Source: Dermabacter sp. p3-SID358
GTDB taxonomy: Bacteria > Actinomycetota > Actinomycetes > Actinomycetales > Dermabacteraceae
DNA: 61,184 nucleotides
Direction: 5' to 3'
NCBI RefSeq assembly: GCF_025147465.1
Contig: NZ_JALXOZ010000014.1
Span: forward strand, 1-61,184
Below, in pieces: positions 1-8,051 of the stretch. Within the stretch, counting starts at the first letter, position 1; each line of letters opens with the position of its first letter. The position numbers and the translations under genes are program-made. The notes below the pieces were generated by a model. The model was not told the origin of the DNA. It made no database searches and saw nothing but the letters and a program-made list of their open reading frames with translations.

Positions 1-1666
1 CCGGGGTGTTCTCATCCGTAACGGGATTAGCTCCGGAGTCAGCCTTAGATATCGTGATCTTTGCCGTGGCAATGTCGGACGAGTCGTCTTTGTAGGTCAC
101 CTTGATTGGCAGCGTGTAGGTGCCAGGAGTGGCGGTCTTATCGACCTTGATCTCACCAGTCTTCGGATCGAGAGTGAAACCTCTGGGAAGCTCCCCTTCA
201 TTAAGAGTGAAGCTCTTCTTCGTGGGAGCATCTGCCGCCGGGACATACTCGTCCAAGTCCTCGCGACTAAAGTCATCCTCATCAGCAAAAACGGGTTTTA
301 CCGAACCGCCTTCGCCTTCGACGAAATCGACTTGCGGGTAGGTTTCAGTGAAGTAGGTCGCGAGCTTACGCCCGAAATCAATATAAGTGCCGGAGTACTG
401 GCCACTGGCTTTGTATGTGTCCCCGGTAGCGAGGTAAGGCACTTCGTGTGCGTAATCGCCGTCTTCAAACCACATTTCAGTGGGCTTTTCGTAATAACGG
501 TCGGTGTAGCCAAGAACCTCAACGCCGTAGGTTCCCTCTAGTGGCTTGTCATCGAAATCCAGGTAGTAGGCATTAAGATCTTCGTCAAACTTCCAGCCCT
601 TATTGGATGTGTAGACCTGAGATTCATCTTCCGTGCTGGTGAGCTTCACATACACATTTTGAAGATCGTCGGGTACCGACCGGGGAGTCTCAACGCCGCC
701 GAAGTGCGGTTCCAAACCGTAGAAAATCGTTACGTCGACCGTGCCCTGTGCAACAGTGATGCTCGCAGTAGCAGTGTTGTATGTGCCGTCAGAGTAGGTC
801 ACCTTGACCTGCGGTTGGTATTCGCCGGCAGGGGTGCCAGGAGTGACTGTGATGGCGCCGGTGTTTTCGTCGACGGTGATGCCTTTAGGGAGATCCTGGC
901 CCTCGACGAGGGAGTACTTGGCGGTTTCCTTCTCGCCCTGAAGGTCGGAAAACTCCTGCTGGCTCACATCGTCTTGAGTGAATTTGTCGTTTAGCGTCGG
1001 GCCAGAAATCGAGCCCTTCCCATTGAACTTAACTTCCAGATCAGTCTCGTAGCTTGCTTCGAAGTAGGAAGAAATCTTCCGCTCGAAGTTGATGTAAGAC
1101 CCATGGACGTGGGATTCCCCCACCTCTACGATGCCGCCGTCGTCAATGAACCTTGTGTACCACTGATCGTCGTCGTCTTGACTGTGGCTCCCCGCGTCTG
1201 GGCGGTAGAGATCCGAATTGTACCCAACGATGCGGGCCTTGTATTTCCCTACAGGGAGTGGCTGCCCGCCGAAATCTTGATAGTAGTTGCCGTCGGGGTC
1301 TGTCTGCCACGTGCCGTTCTTTGCAGGGTCGGAATAATATACACGCGTCGGATCTTCTACGCTTGTGAGCTCGACGTAAACCGAGCCGAGATCTTGGGGC
1401 GGAGAGACCGACTCCACGTTCGTGTAGTACGCATTACCAGGGCCGTATTGGATGTGCATGGATCCTTCGGCGGGGTTTTCTGCAGTGCCCGAATCTACGG
1501 CATGCGCGGTCGGCAGCGTGACCGAGGGCAGGGTGCTGAGGCCAGCGACGCCCGTGGTGCCGAGCATGGCGCCGAGGGCGAGAGAGGCAGCGCCGCGGCG
1601 CCACAGGGGCGTGACGGCAGGGGATGCGTCAGTGGAGGGCTGCTTACGGAAAGCATCGAAAACCAT
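1..1666 (-). CDS. Secreted repetitive surface protein (adhesin-like), C-terminal part outside the window
   Basis: Partial gene: it starts with ATG at 1666 (good AGGAG ribosome site 6 bases upstream) and is still open at base 1, giving 555 residues. Residues 1-57 form a long signal peptide: a basic stretch (WRR), a hydrophobic Ala/Gly/Leu core and an AHA cleavage motif. The rest contains two modules of about 245 residues with recognisably similar order: a Tyr/Phe-rich start, a YVELTS/YVKLTS strand, a Tyr/Asp-rich segment, then a Rib/alpha-like strand pair ending VTYSDGTYNTATASITV in the first and VTYKDDSSDIATAKITI in the second. Rib/alpha-like (YPDG-type) repeats are typical of long, cell-wall-anchored adhesins of Gram-positive bacteria, so more repeats and an LPXTG sorting signal are expected beyond the window. 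Ligand unknown. The modules are diverged, not identical copies. Confidence 0.82.
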   Translation of the reverse strand, partial: MVFDAFRKQPSTDASPAVTPLWRRGAASLALGAMLGTTGVAGLSTLPSVTLPTAHAVDSGTAENPAEGSMHIQYGPGNAYYTNVESVSPPQDLGSVYVELTSVEDPTRVYYSDPAKNGTWQTDPDGNYYQDFGGQPLPVGKYKARIVGYNSDLYRPDAGSHSQDDDDQWYTRFIDDGGIVEVGESHVHGSYINFERKISSYFEASYETDLEVKFNGKGSISGPTLNDKFTQDDVSQQEFSDLQGEKETAKYSLVEGQDLPKGITVDENTGAITVTPGTPAGEYQPQVKVTYSDGTYNTATASITVAQGTVDVTIFYGLEPHFGGVETPRSVPDDLQNVYVKLTSTEDESQVYTSNKGWKFDEDLNAYYLDFDDKPLEGTYGVEVLGYTDRYYEKPTEMWFEDGDYAHEVPYLATGDTYKASGQYSGTYIDFGRKLATYFTETYPQVDFVEGEGGSVKPVFADEDDFSREDLDEYVPAADAPTKKSFTLNEGELPRGFTLDPKTGEIKVDKTATPGTYTLPIKVTYKDDSSDIATAKITISKADSGANPVTDENTP

Positions 1667-2041
1667 GGCGGCTCCTAATGAGAAAAGGGGATCAGGGCGT
1701 CCATAACGCCTGAAATGGGAGTATAGGCAGGCCGGATGAACGGCAAGAGTTGCCGGTGGTGTGGATGCTTCGGCGAGGTAGAGGTGCGGCCTCGCGGGGC
1801 TTGGATGTCAAAGGTGAGCGCTAGGGAAGTCGCGTAAAGATGCAGGTCATGCTGGCATTTGGGAAGTGTTGGCGCGCGAACGCGGCAGGTTTTGGTCGCG
1901 AAAATGAGCTCTGCGAAGCCGGAAATTTGAGGCCCACGATGGCCAAAATCTGCGGTGAGCGCTCGGTTTTTCGGGCGCTTGAGTCGATTCTCGTGACCAT
2001 ATTGTTATGGGAAATTCACTTATCGGCCACCGAGCGTGCGG
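1667..2041. other. Intergenic region between the surface protein and GH20 gene
   Basis: 375 bases without a convincing gene. It must carry the end of the GH20 transcript and the promoter of the surface protein gene. It is more AT-rich than its neighbours around 1900-2030. A short open frame on the plus strand (1840-2109) has no ribosome site and no recognisable protein character. No clear terminator hairpin with a T-tract was seen. Confidence 0.5.
1720..1755 (-). promoter_or_regulatory. Putative promoter and overlapping palindrome for the surface protein gene
   Basis: On the minus strand a TATACT box (1725-1720) lies 15 bases after TTGCCG (1746-1741). The TTGCCG is one arm of a perfect 6-bp inverted repeat, CGGCAA-GAG-TTGCCG (1741-1755). 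The -10 box is good; the 15-base spacing is short for a sigma-70 promoter. A palindrome on the -35 box would suit a repressor or an activator site. Confidence 0.35.
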
Positions 2042-3490
2042 TCAGCGGAGGGCGCGGTAACGAAGCCCCTTGCGCTCGAGGATCTCGAGGTGTGCCGGGA
2101 TGTGCTTGAGGAAGTCCTCGAAAGCAGGAGGGTTGGCGTTCCAGTTGCGCTCGGCGAGGGCGAACAGGCGTGGGAAGAGCATGTACTGAAGGTGCTCGGC
2201 ATTCGGGATGAATTCTGACCACGTTTGCGCCTGGAGGCCCAGAATGTGGGCGGATTCTTTGCTCGTGAGGTCGGTGGGGAGGAGCGGGTCTGTGTACGCG
2301 TTTTGGAGGGTCGACACGTGCCCGCCCCAGCGGGCGGCGAGGGGCTCGCTCTCGCGGTCCGCGGACTGCGGGAAGTCGAAGTAGAGCGTGGGCGCGGTCG
2401 AGACGACGACGTCGTGCCCGCGGCGCGCTGCGTCCGCGACCGTCTCCGCGGAGCGCCAATTCATGATGACCGTGCCTTCGGGGAGCTCGCCCTCGAGGAG
2501 CTCATCCCAGCCGACCATGGCTCGGCCGCGTTCGGTAAGGAGCGCATGAACGAACTGCGTGTATTTCTGCTGCACATCTCCGGGTTCGCTCATGCCCCAT
2601 TCGCGAAGCTTCGCTTCAACGGCAGGGTTGTTCTCCCATTCGACGCGAGGAACCTCGTCCCCGCCGATGTGCACGTAGGGCGCATCGAAGATGTCGCACA
2701 CTTGCGTGAGCACGTCTTTCACGAACCGGAAGGCCTCATCGCTCACGCCAAGCACGTGCTCGCTTACGCCCCACGTGTCGCGAACCTTGTGCTGCACCTT
2801 CGGCCAAGCGCCGAATTCGGGATAGGCAGCGATCGCGGCCTGCATGTGGCCGGGAAGATCGATTTCGGGCACAACGGTGATGCCGCGCTCGCGCGCAAAC
2901 GCCACGAGGTCCCGCAGCTCGGCTTGCGTGTAGTAGCCGCCGTGACGCTCCTCGAGGTACTGGTCGGCGCTCGGGTCTTTCACGTTGTGATGTCCGATCA
3001 CGGTGCGCTCGCGCCATGCGGCAACCTCGGTGAGGCGCGGGTAGCCGTCGATCTCGATGCGCCAACCCTGATCGTCCGTGAGGTGAAGGTGCAAAATATT
3101 GAGGCGGTAAAGCCCCATGACGTCGACGATGCGCCGCAGCTCCTCCATGGGGAGGAAGTGGCGGCAGGGGTCGATGTGAAGGCCGCGCCACGAAAACCGC
3201 GGGTGGTCCCGAAGAATCAAAGCGGGGATCCGTACGTGCTCCTCCTCGCCGTTACGGCACAGCTCGGCGATCTGCTCAAGTGTGAGCCGCGCGTTGACGA
3301 GGGCCTCGTCGCTTCCGGCACGCGCGGTTATTGTGCTTTCGCCGATCTCGAGCTCAAACTCCCCGGCGTCGAACCCTTCCGCAATAGCGCACGTGAGCGT
3401 CGCGAGAGGAGCGGTGCCCTCCCACGCGCCGTCACGCTCGTCGAGGTGTGCGGGGGAGGGGATGAGGGGAATATCGAGGGCGGTTTTCAC
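2042..3490 (-). CDS. Beta-N-acetylhexosaminidase, glycoside hydrolase family 20
   Basis: 482 residues, GTG start at 3490 behind a GAAAGG ribosome site. The GH20 barrel is clear: HLHLTDDQGWRIE near residue 135, DLPGHMQAA near 220, and the catalytic pair Asp278-Glu279 in HIGGDE; the Glu is the general acid/base and the Asp assists the substrate acetamido group. The first 100 residues form a short GH20b-like domain. No signal peptide is visible, so the enzyme is probably cytoplasmic, releasing GlcNAc or GalNAc from imported oligosaccharides. It lies 39 bases downstream of selD on the same strand and may be co-transcribed, although the functions are unrelated. The nagE-type PTS gene at 8.0-10.0 kb and the recycling locus at 18-29 kb give it a plausible role in amino-sugar use. 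Confidence 0.9.
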   Translation of the reverse strand: MKTALDIPLIPSPAHLDERDGAWEGTAPLATLTCAIAEGFDAGEFELEIGESTITARAGSDEALVNARLTLEQIAELCRNGEEEHVRIPALILRDHPRFSWRGLHIDPCRHFLPMEELRRIVDVMGLYRLNILHLHLTDDQGWRIEIDGYPRLTEVAAWRERTVIGHHNVKDPSADQYLEERHGGYYTQAELRDLVAFARERGITVVPEIDLPGHMQAAIAAYPEFGAWPKVQHKVRDTWGVSEHVLGVSDEAFRFVKDVLTQVCDIFDAPYVHIGGDEVPRVEWENNPAVEAKLREWGMSEPGDVQQKYTQFVHALLTERGRAMVGWDELLEGELPEGTVIMNWRSAETVADAARRGHDVVVSTAPTLYFDFPQSADRESEPLAARWGGHVSTLQNAYTDPLLPTDLTSKESAHILGLQAQTWSEFIPNAEHLQYMLFPRLFALAERNWNANPPAFEDFLKHIPAHLEILERKGLRYRALR

Positions 3491-3529
3491 GGCGCGGGCC
3501 TTTCGTTCAGTTTCTTTTTCCGACGGTGC

Positions 3530-4570
3530 CTAGCGAACCTGGACGCTACCCGCGGGCGTATCCTCGCTCGCCGCCACAATTTCACCGATGACGGGGTATC
3601 CGGGAATCTCCCCAACAATGAGCAAACCGCCCGAGGTCTGCGCATCGGCGAGGAACAGCAGGTCCTCTTCCGTGATGCCCGAGCCCACGCGAAGCGAGGG
3701 CCGCACCCAGTCGAGGTTGCGCCGCGTGCCACCCGAAATGAAGCCGCCCGCGAGTGCGTCGAGTGCATCGCCCATCGCCGGCACCGCCGTGCGCTCAACG
3801 ACAGCGCTCACACCCGAGGCGCGCGCCATCTTGTGCAGGTGTCCAAGCAGGCCGAATCCGGTCACGTCGGTCGCGGCTTTTGCGCCCGCGTCGAGGGCCT
3901 TCTTCGAGGCCTCGGCGTTGAGCGTCGTCATCCATTTCACGGCTTCCTCGATGCTCGAGCCGGTCGCCTTGTGCCGGTTGTTCAAGAGCCCCACGCCGAT
4001 TGGTTTCGTGAGCGTAAGAGGGAGGCCAGCCTCGGCCGCATCGTTGCGCAGGAGAGCGTCGGGCTTCGCAATGCCCGTGACGGCCTGGCCGTACTTCGGT
4101 TCGGGATCATCCACGCTGTGTCCCCCGATCACGGGAACACCCGCTTCGCGGCCCACGTCGAGCCCGCCGCGCAGCACTTCCGAGAGCATCTCCATGGGAA
4201 GCTTTTCGCGCGGCCAACCGACGAGATTGATTGCGACGACGGGCTCGCCGCCCATCGCGTAAATATCCGAAAGCGCGTTCGCGGCGGCGATGCGGCCCCA
4301 GTCGTACGGATCATCGACGACGGGCGTGAAGAAGTCAGCGGTCGAAAGCACCGCGAGATCCCCGCGCACGCGCACCGCGGCGGCATCGTCGCCATCATCG
4401 AGCCCTACGATGACCGAGTCGAACGTCTGGCCCGTGAGCGCCTTGACGGCGTCCTCGAGCTCGCCCGGCGGGATCTTGCACGCGCAGCCACCGCCGTGCG
4501 CCATCGTTGTGAGGCGCGGGTAGTTGCTGAAGTCTGGTTTCGCGGTGGGGAGATCCTCGTTGACGTTCAT
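3530..4570 (-). CDS. selD: Selenide, water dikinase (selenophosphate synthetase)
   Basis: 346 residues from ATG at 4570. It makes selenophosphate, the selenium donor for SelA, from selenide and ATP. The active-site loop is GGGCACK: Cys29 takes the place of the Cys/Sec of other SelD proteins (E. coli Cys17) and Lys32 the place of catalytic Lys20, so this is the cysteine form, not itself a selenoprotein. Conserved nucleotide-binding segments follow: STADFFTPVVDDPYDWGRIAA, NALSDIYAMGG and an internal HSVDDPEPKYG. An upstream in-frame extension to 4693 would read through the antisense strand of the tRNA-Sec gene and is rejected. The gene diverges from tRNA-Sec and selAB. Confidence 0.95.
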   Translation of the reverse strand: MNVNEDLPTAKPDFSNYPRLTTMAHGGGCACKIPPGELEDAVKALTGQTFDSVIVGLDDGDDAAAVRVRGDLAVLSTADFFTPVVDDPYDWGRIAAANALSDIYAMGGEPVVAINLVGWPREKLPMEMLSEVLRGGLDVGREAGVPVIGGHSVDDPEPKYGQAVTGIAKPDALLRNDAAEAGLPLTLTKPIGVGLLNNRHKATGSSIEEAVKWMTTLNAEASKKALDAGAKAATDVTGFGLLGHLHKMARASGVSAVVERTAVPAMGDALDALAGGFISGGTRRNLDWVRPSLRVGSGITEEDLLFLADAQTSGGLLIVGEIPGYPVIGEIVAASEDTPAGSVQVR

Positions 4571-4610
4571 GCGTTCCACTTTAGGTGTTTTCACTGGTAG
4601 ATTCGTGCGC

Positions 4611-4705
4611 GGAGGCGTACGTGTCCTGGTGGGCGCCCCGGTCTTCAAAACCGGTGATATCGAGTAGCTCGGTATGGTGGGTTCGATTCCCATCCGCCTC
4701 CGCCA
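4611..4705 (+). tRNA. selC: tRNA-Sec (anticodon UCA)
   Basis: 95-nt RNA ending in encoded GCCA. All hallmarks of a bacterial selenocysteine tRNA can be folded by eye: acceptor GGAGGCG paired with CGCCTCC plus discriminator G; a 6-bp D stem (4621-4626 with 4631-4636) closing a 4-base TGGT loop; anticodon stem CCGGT/ACCGG with loop CTTCAAA, anticodon TCA at 4645-4647; a long variable arm with an 8-bp stem (4657-4664 with 4668-4675) and TAG loop; and T stem GTGGG/CCCAT with loop TTCGATT. An eighth acceptor pair would be T4618-C4694, a mismatch, unlike the 8-bp acceptor of E. coli. It lies between divergent selD and selA. Confidence 0.95.
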
Positions 4706-4815
4706 AGCTTTCGCGCCTCACTCGTTCGGGTGGGGCGCGCGTGGCACGTGGGGATTGATTCCGACGCTTGCCACACCACCCGCGATCCCGAGTTTTGAGC
4801 GAAGGTGCCCGCGAC

Positions 4816-6171
4816 ATGTCACGAACCGCGTCCCCGGCAGTAGGCGACGATCCGCGGCGGCGGATTCCGCGCACCGATGCCCTGCTCGCGCTTGAAGAAG
4901 TCGAAGCGGCGAAGTCACGCCTTGGAGAAGAGCGCGTGCGCGAGGTTGTGCGCGAGGCGCAGGGCCGCGCAAGGGCGGGAGAAATTGCGCCGGAAGAGGT
5001 CGAGGGCGCCGTGATTGCCGCGGTCGAAAAAGGGCGCGCGAGTTCATTTGTCCCCGTACTCAACGCGACCGGTGTCATCGTCCACACGAATCTTGGGCGC
5101 GCTCCGCTCTCGCCCCAGGCCATCGAGGCTCTCGAGGCAGCGGCCGGTTATGTGGACGTCGAATTTGATCTCGAAACGGGACTGCGCGGCAAGCGAGGCA
5201 CCGCTACGCGCGAGGCACTCCTCAAGGCGTGCCCCGCAGCGGAAGACGCACTGGCAGTCAACAACGGTGCCGCGGCGCTCTCGCTCATCGCTACAGCCCT
5301 TGCGGGCCCCGCAGTGGGGGAGCGGCGCGAGATCGTGCTGAGCCGCGGCGAGATGATCGAGATCGGCGCGGGGTTCCGCCTGACCGAACTCATCGAATCT
5401 ACGGGCCCCTACATTCGCGAGGTCGGCACGACGAACCGCACGCACCTCGCCGACTACGAATCCGCCCTCGGTGACAACACCGCGGCGATCCTCAAAATCC
5501 ACGCGAGCAACTACGTCATCAAGGGCTTCACGTGTTCCGCAAGCGTTGCGGACCTCGCCGAGCTCGCGCATGCGAGCGGCCTCCCGCTCATCGTCGATAT
5601 CGGTTCGGGCCTCTTCGCACCAGAGCCGCTGCTTCCTGATGAGCCAACACTCTCCGAGGCTCTCGAGAGCGGCGCGGACCTCGTGCTCGCAAGCGGCGAC
5701 AAGCTCGTGGGCGGCCCCCAAGCGGGGCTCATCCTCGGGAAGAAGGAGTGGGTCGAGCGCGTGGCCCGCCACCCCCTCGCGCGGGCGATGCGCGCGGACA
5801 AACTCCTGCTCGCTGCGCTCGAGGCAACCGTCGGAGGGCCCACGCCGCCCGTGCTCGAAGCACTCCACACAGACCCCGACGCGCTCAAAGCCCGCACCGA
5901 AAAACTCGCGCACGCGATTCGGGAGCGCACGAATGAGCCGTGCGAGGTTGTGTCGCACGATGGCCGCGTGGGTGGAGGCGGCGGCGCCGAAGTCCCGATC
6001 CCCGGATGGGCGCTCAGCGTTCCAGAGCGCCTCGCGAAAGAGCTTCGCAGCCTCGAGCGGCCGATCGTCGCGACGACGCACGATGGCGCTTGCCTCGTGG
6101 ACCTGCGCTGCATTCCCGAATCGGAGGACGACTCCCTCGCGAGCGCGATCGCTGCGCTCCTCACGCGCTAG
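4816..6171 (+). CDS. selA: L-seryl-tRNA(Sec) selenium transferase
   Basis: 451 residues. The PLP enzyme converts Ser-tRNA(Sec) to Sec-tRNA(Sec) using selenophosphate. ATG 4816 is chosen because GAAGGTG lies 8 bases upstream; a TTG at 4768 is in frame but has no ribosome site. The PLP lysine is Lys296 in SGDKLVGGPQAG, matching E. coli Lys295. Other family marks are NATGVIVHTNLGRAPLS near residue 80 and EVGTTNRTH near 205. SelB starts 10 bases after its stop, so the two are co-transcribed, probably from the region between tRNA-Sec and selA (4706-4815). Confidence 0.96.
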   Translation: MSRTASPAVGDDPRRRIPRTDALLALEEVEAAKSRLGEERVREVVREAQGRARAGEIAPEEVEGAVIAAVEKGRASSFVPVLNATGVIVHTNLGRAPLSPQAIEALEAAAGYVDVEFDLETGLRGKRGTATREALLKACPAAEDALAVNNGAAALSLIATALAGPAVGERREIVLSRGEMIEIGAGFRLTELIESTGPYIREVGTTNRTHLADYESALGDNTAAILKIHASNYVIKGFTCSASVADLAELAHASGLPLIVDIGSGLFAPEPLLPDEPTLSEALESGADLVLASGDKLVGGPQAGLILGKKEWVERVARHPLARAMRADKLLLAALEATVGGPTPPVLEALHTDPDALKARTEKLAHAIRERTNEPCEVVSHDGRVGGGGGAEVPIPGWALSVPERLAKELRSLERPIVATTHDGACLVDLRCIPESEDDSLASAIAALLTR

Positions 6172-6181
6172 GAAGGATGCC

Positions 6182-7987
6182 ATGCACGTCATCGCAACAG
6201 CCGGACACGTGGACCACGGCAAAAGCACCCTTATTCGCGCCCTCACGGGCATCGAGACGGACCGCTGGGAAGAAGAGCAGCGCCGCGGGCTCACGATCGA
6301 CCTCGGTTTCGCGTGGTGCACGCTTCCTTCGGGGCGCGGCGTGAGTTTCGTGGACGTTCCCGGACACGAGCGCTTCATCGGCAATATGCTCGCAGGGCTC
6401 GGGCCCGTGCCCATTGTGCTGTTCGTCGTTGCCGCCGATGAGGGCTGGAGCGCGCAATCGAGCGACCACCGCGACGCCGTGAAGGCCCTCGGTATTTCCC
6501 ACGGCATTATCGTCGTGACGCGCGCCGACCGCGCCCCCGAACGGGTTGACACCGTGATCGCTGAAGCGCGGCGCGAACTTGCCGACACGGGGCTCGCGGA
6601 TGCACCGGCATGCGGCGTCTCGGGCGTGACGGGCGAAGGCATCGACGAACTGCGGCGCGAGCTCGATGAACTCGTGGCAACCGTCGGAACCCCCTCGCCG
6701 CACGACAACGTGCGACTGTGGATTGATCGGTCCTTCACGATCGACGGAGCAGGCACGGTCGTGACGGGAACCCTCGGTTCCGGGAGCGTGGGCGCGGGCG
6801 ATGAGCTCGAGCTCGTGAGCACCCGCTACGGCGGAAACGAGCCGCGAGAAGTGAGCGTGCGCGGCGTGCAGTCTCGCGGCGCGAGCGAAGAGGCCGTCGA
6901 GCCCGTGAGTCGCGCGGCCCTCAACCTTCGCCAAGTTGCCGCGAGCGAGATCCACCGCGGCGACGTGCTCCTTACGCCCGGCGCGTTCCACCTCACGCGT
7001 GTCGTGGACGTGCGCAGCGTGAGCGGCGACAGTCTCGATGACGTCCCGCGCGAAACCACGATCCACGTGGGCAGCGCGGCTGTGACCGCGCGCGTGCGCC
7101 CCCTCGGCGCTGACCACGCGCGCCTCACGTTCGATGTTCCCCTGCCGCTCGTGATCGGCGATCGCCTCGTCATGCGCGGCACGGGGGAGCGGGCTGTCCT
7201 TGGGGGCGTGCGCGTTCTCGACGTGGACCCACCGGAGCTGCGCAGGCGCGGCGCGGGGAGCGCGCGTGAAAGCGAGCTCGAGCACATGAGTGAGCGCGGG
7301 GACGTACGAGGGGAAATCGAGCGGCGCGGCGCCATGCGCGAAACAGACCTCAGGAAAATGGGCTTTGAGGTTTCTGATGAGCTCGAGGGGTGTGTGTCCG
7401 ACGGCGGCTGGCTCGTGAGCGTCGCCTTCCTCGACCGCAGTGCCCGTGCGCTTCACGAGCGCGTTGCGGCTGCCGCGAAGGCAAATCCCCTTCGTCCGGG
7501 GCTTTCTCGAAAAGAAGCGGTCGAAGCCCTCGCGCTTCCCGCCCTCGAACTTTTGCCGATGGTCGTGAAGAAGTCGGAGCTCATCGAGCGCGATGGGCTC
7601 ATTGTCGATCCGGCGATCGAAGTGGGCCTCGGCGAAGCAGAAGCGAGCGTTGCCGCGCTCGAAGCGAAGCTCAAGAACGACCCGTTCAACGCCCCCGAAC
7701 TCGGCGATCTCGCAGCTCTTGGTCTTGGTGCGAAAGAGCTCGCGGCCGCGGCGAAACAAGGGCGGCTCCTGAGGATCGGCCAGCCGAATGACAACCTCGT
7801 GCTGCTGCCCACCGCGCCCGCGCTCGCGATGCGTGAGCTCGCAGCGTTGCCGCAGCCGTTTACGACCTCGGAGGCGCGCCGGGCGCTCGGCACGACGAGG
7901 CGCACCGTGATTCCGCTCCTCGAGCACCTCGACAAAAAAGGGTGGACGCGCCGCATCGACGCGGGGCATCGCGAGATCGTGCGCTAA
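6182..7987 (+). CDS. selB: Selenocysteine-specific elongation factor
   Basis: 601 residues. ATG 6182 is preceded by AGGAAGGA overlapping the selA stop; a longer in-frame opening upstream merely overlaps selA. The G domain starts at once: P-loop GHVDHGKST (residues 8-16), switch II DVPGHERF, and a TRAD motif in place of NKxD. Domains II and III follow to about residue 360. The C-terminal half is the winged-helix region that binds the SECIS hairpin of selenoprotein mRNAs, ending EHLDKKGWTRRIDAGHREIVR. It delivers Sec-tRNA(Sec) to UGA codons. A strong hairpin follows directly after the gene. Confidence 0.96.
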   Translation: MHVIATAGHVDHGKSTLIRALTGIETDRWEEEQRRGLTIDLGFAWCTLPSGRGVSFVDVPGHERFIGNMLAGLGPVPIVLFVVAADEGWSAQSSDHRDAVKALGISHGIIVVTRADRAPERVDTVIAEARRELADTGLADAPACGVSGVTGEGIDELRRELDELVATVGTPSPHDNVRLWIDRSFTIDGAGTVVTGTLGSGSVGAGDELELVSTRYGGNEPREVSVRGVQSRGASEEAVEPVSRAALNLRQVAASEIHRGDVLLTPGAFHLTRVVDVRSVSGDSLDDVPRETTIHVGSAAVTARVRPLGADHARLTFDVPLPLVIGDRLVMRGTGERAVLGGVRVLDVDPPELRRRGAGSARESELEHMSERGDVRGEIERRGAMRETDLRKMGFEVSDELEGCVSDGGWLVSVAFLDRSARALHERVAAAAKANPLRPGLSRKEAVEALALPALELLPMVVKKSELIERDGLIVDPAIEVGLGEAEASVAALEAKLKNDPFNAPELGDLAALGLGAKELAAAAKQGRLLRIGQPNDNLVLLPTAPALAMRELAALPQPFTTSEARRALGTTRRTVIPLLEHLDKKGWTRRIDAGHREIVR

Positions 7988-7990
7988 AAG

Positions 7991-8030
7991 CGCTCTCCCC
8001 GCACCGAGACGGGCTCGGACGGGGAGTGCG
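7991..8030. terminator. Bidirectional terminator between selB and the PTS gene
   Basis: Nested inverted repeat: outer CTCCCCG (7995-8001) with CGGGGAG (8020-8026), inner CCGAG with CTCGG, and a further 3-bp extension outside one T-T mismatch. It sits between convergent selB and the PTS gene and could stop both. T-tracts are weak on both sides. Confidence 0.7.
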
Positions 8031-8051
8031 TTGTTGATGAAGAGCGCGTGC

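Noticed and set aside
1840..2109. Plus-strand frame of 89 codons between the surface protein and GH20 genes
   Set aside because: No ribosome site, runs into the antisense of the GH20 end, no recognisable features.
2225..4600. 791-codon open frame on the plus strand
   Set aside because: Lies wholly opposite the GH20 and selD genes; long antisense frames are normal in high-GC DNA and the translation has no domain character.
4571..4693. N-terminal extension of SelD (in-frame start beginning MGIEPT)
   Set aside because: It is only the translation of the antisense strand of the tRNA-Sec gene; the conserved SelD sequence begins after ATG 4570.
5471..6181. Upstream extension of the selB frame
   Set aside because: Overlaps selA throughout; the real start has a ribosome site and the P-loop begins at residue 8, as in all SelB.
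5044..7969. Long minus-strand frames opposite selA and selB
   Set aside because: Arg/Ala/His-rich shadow translations of two certain genes.
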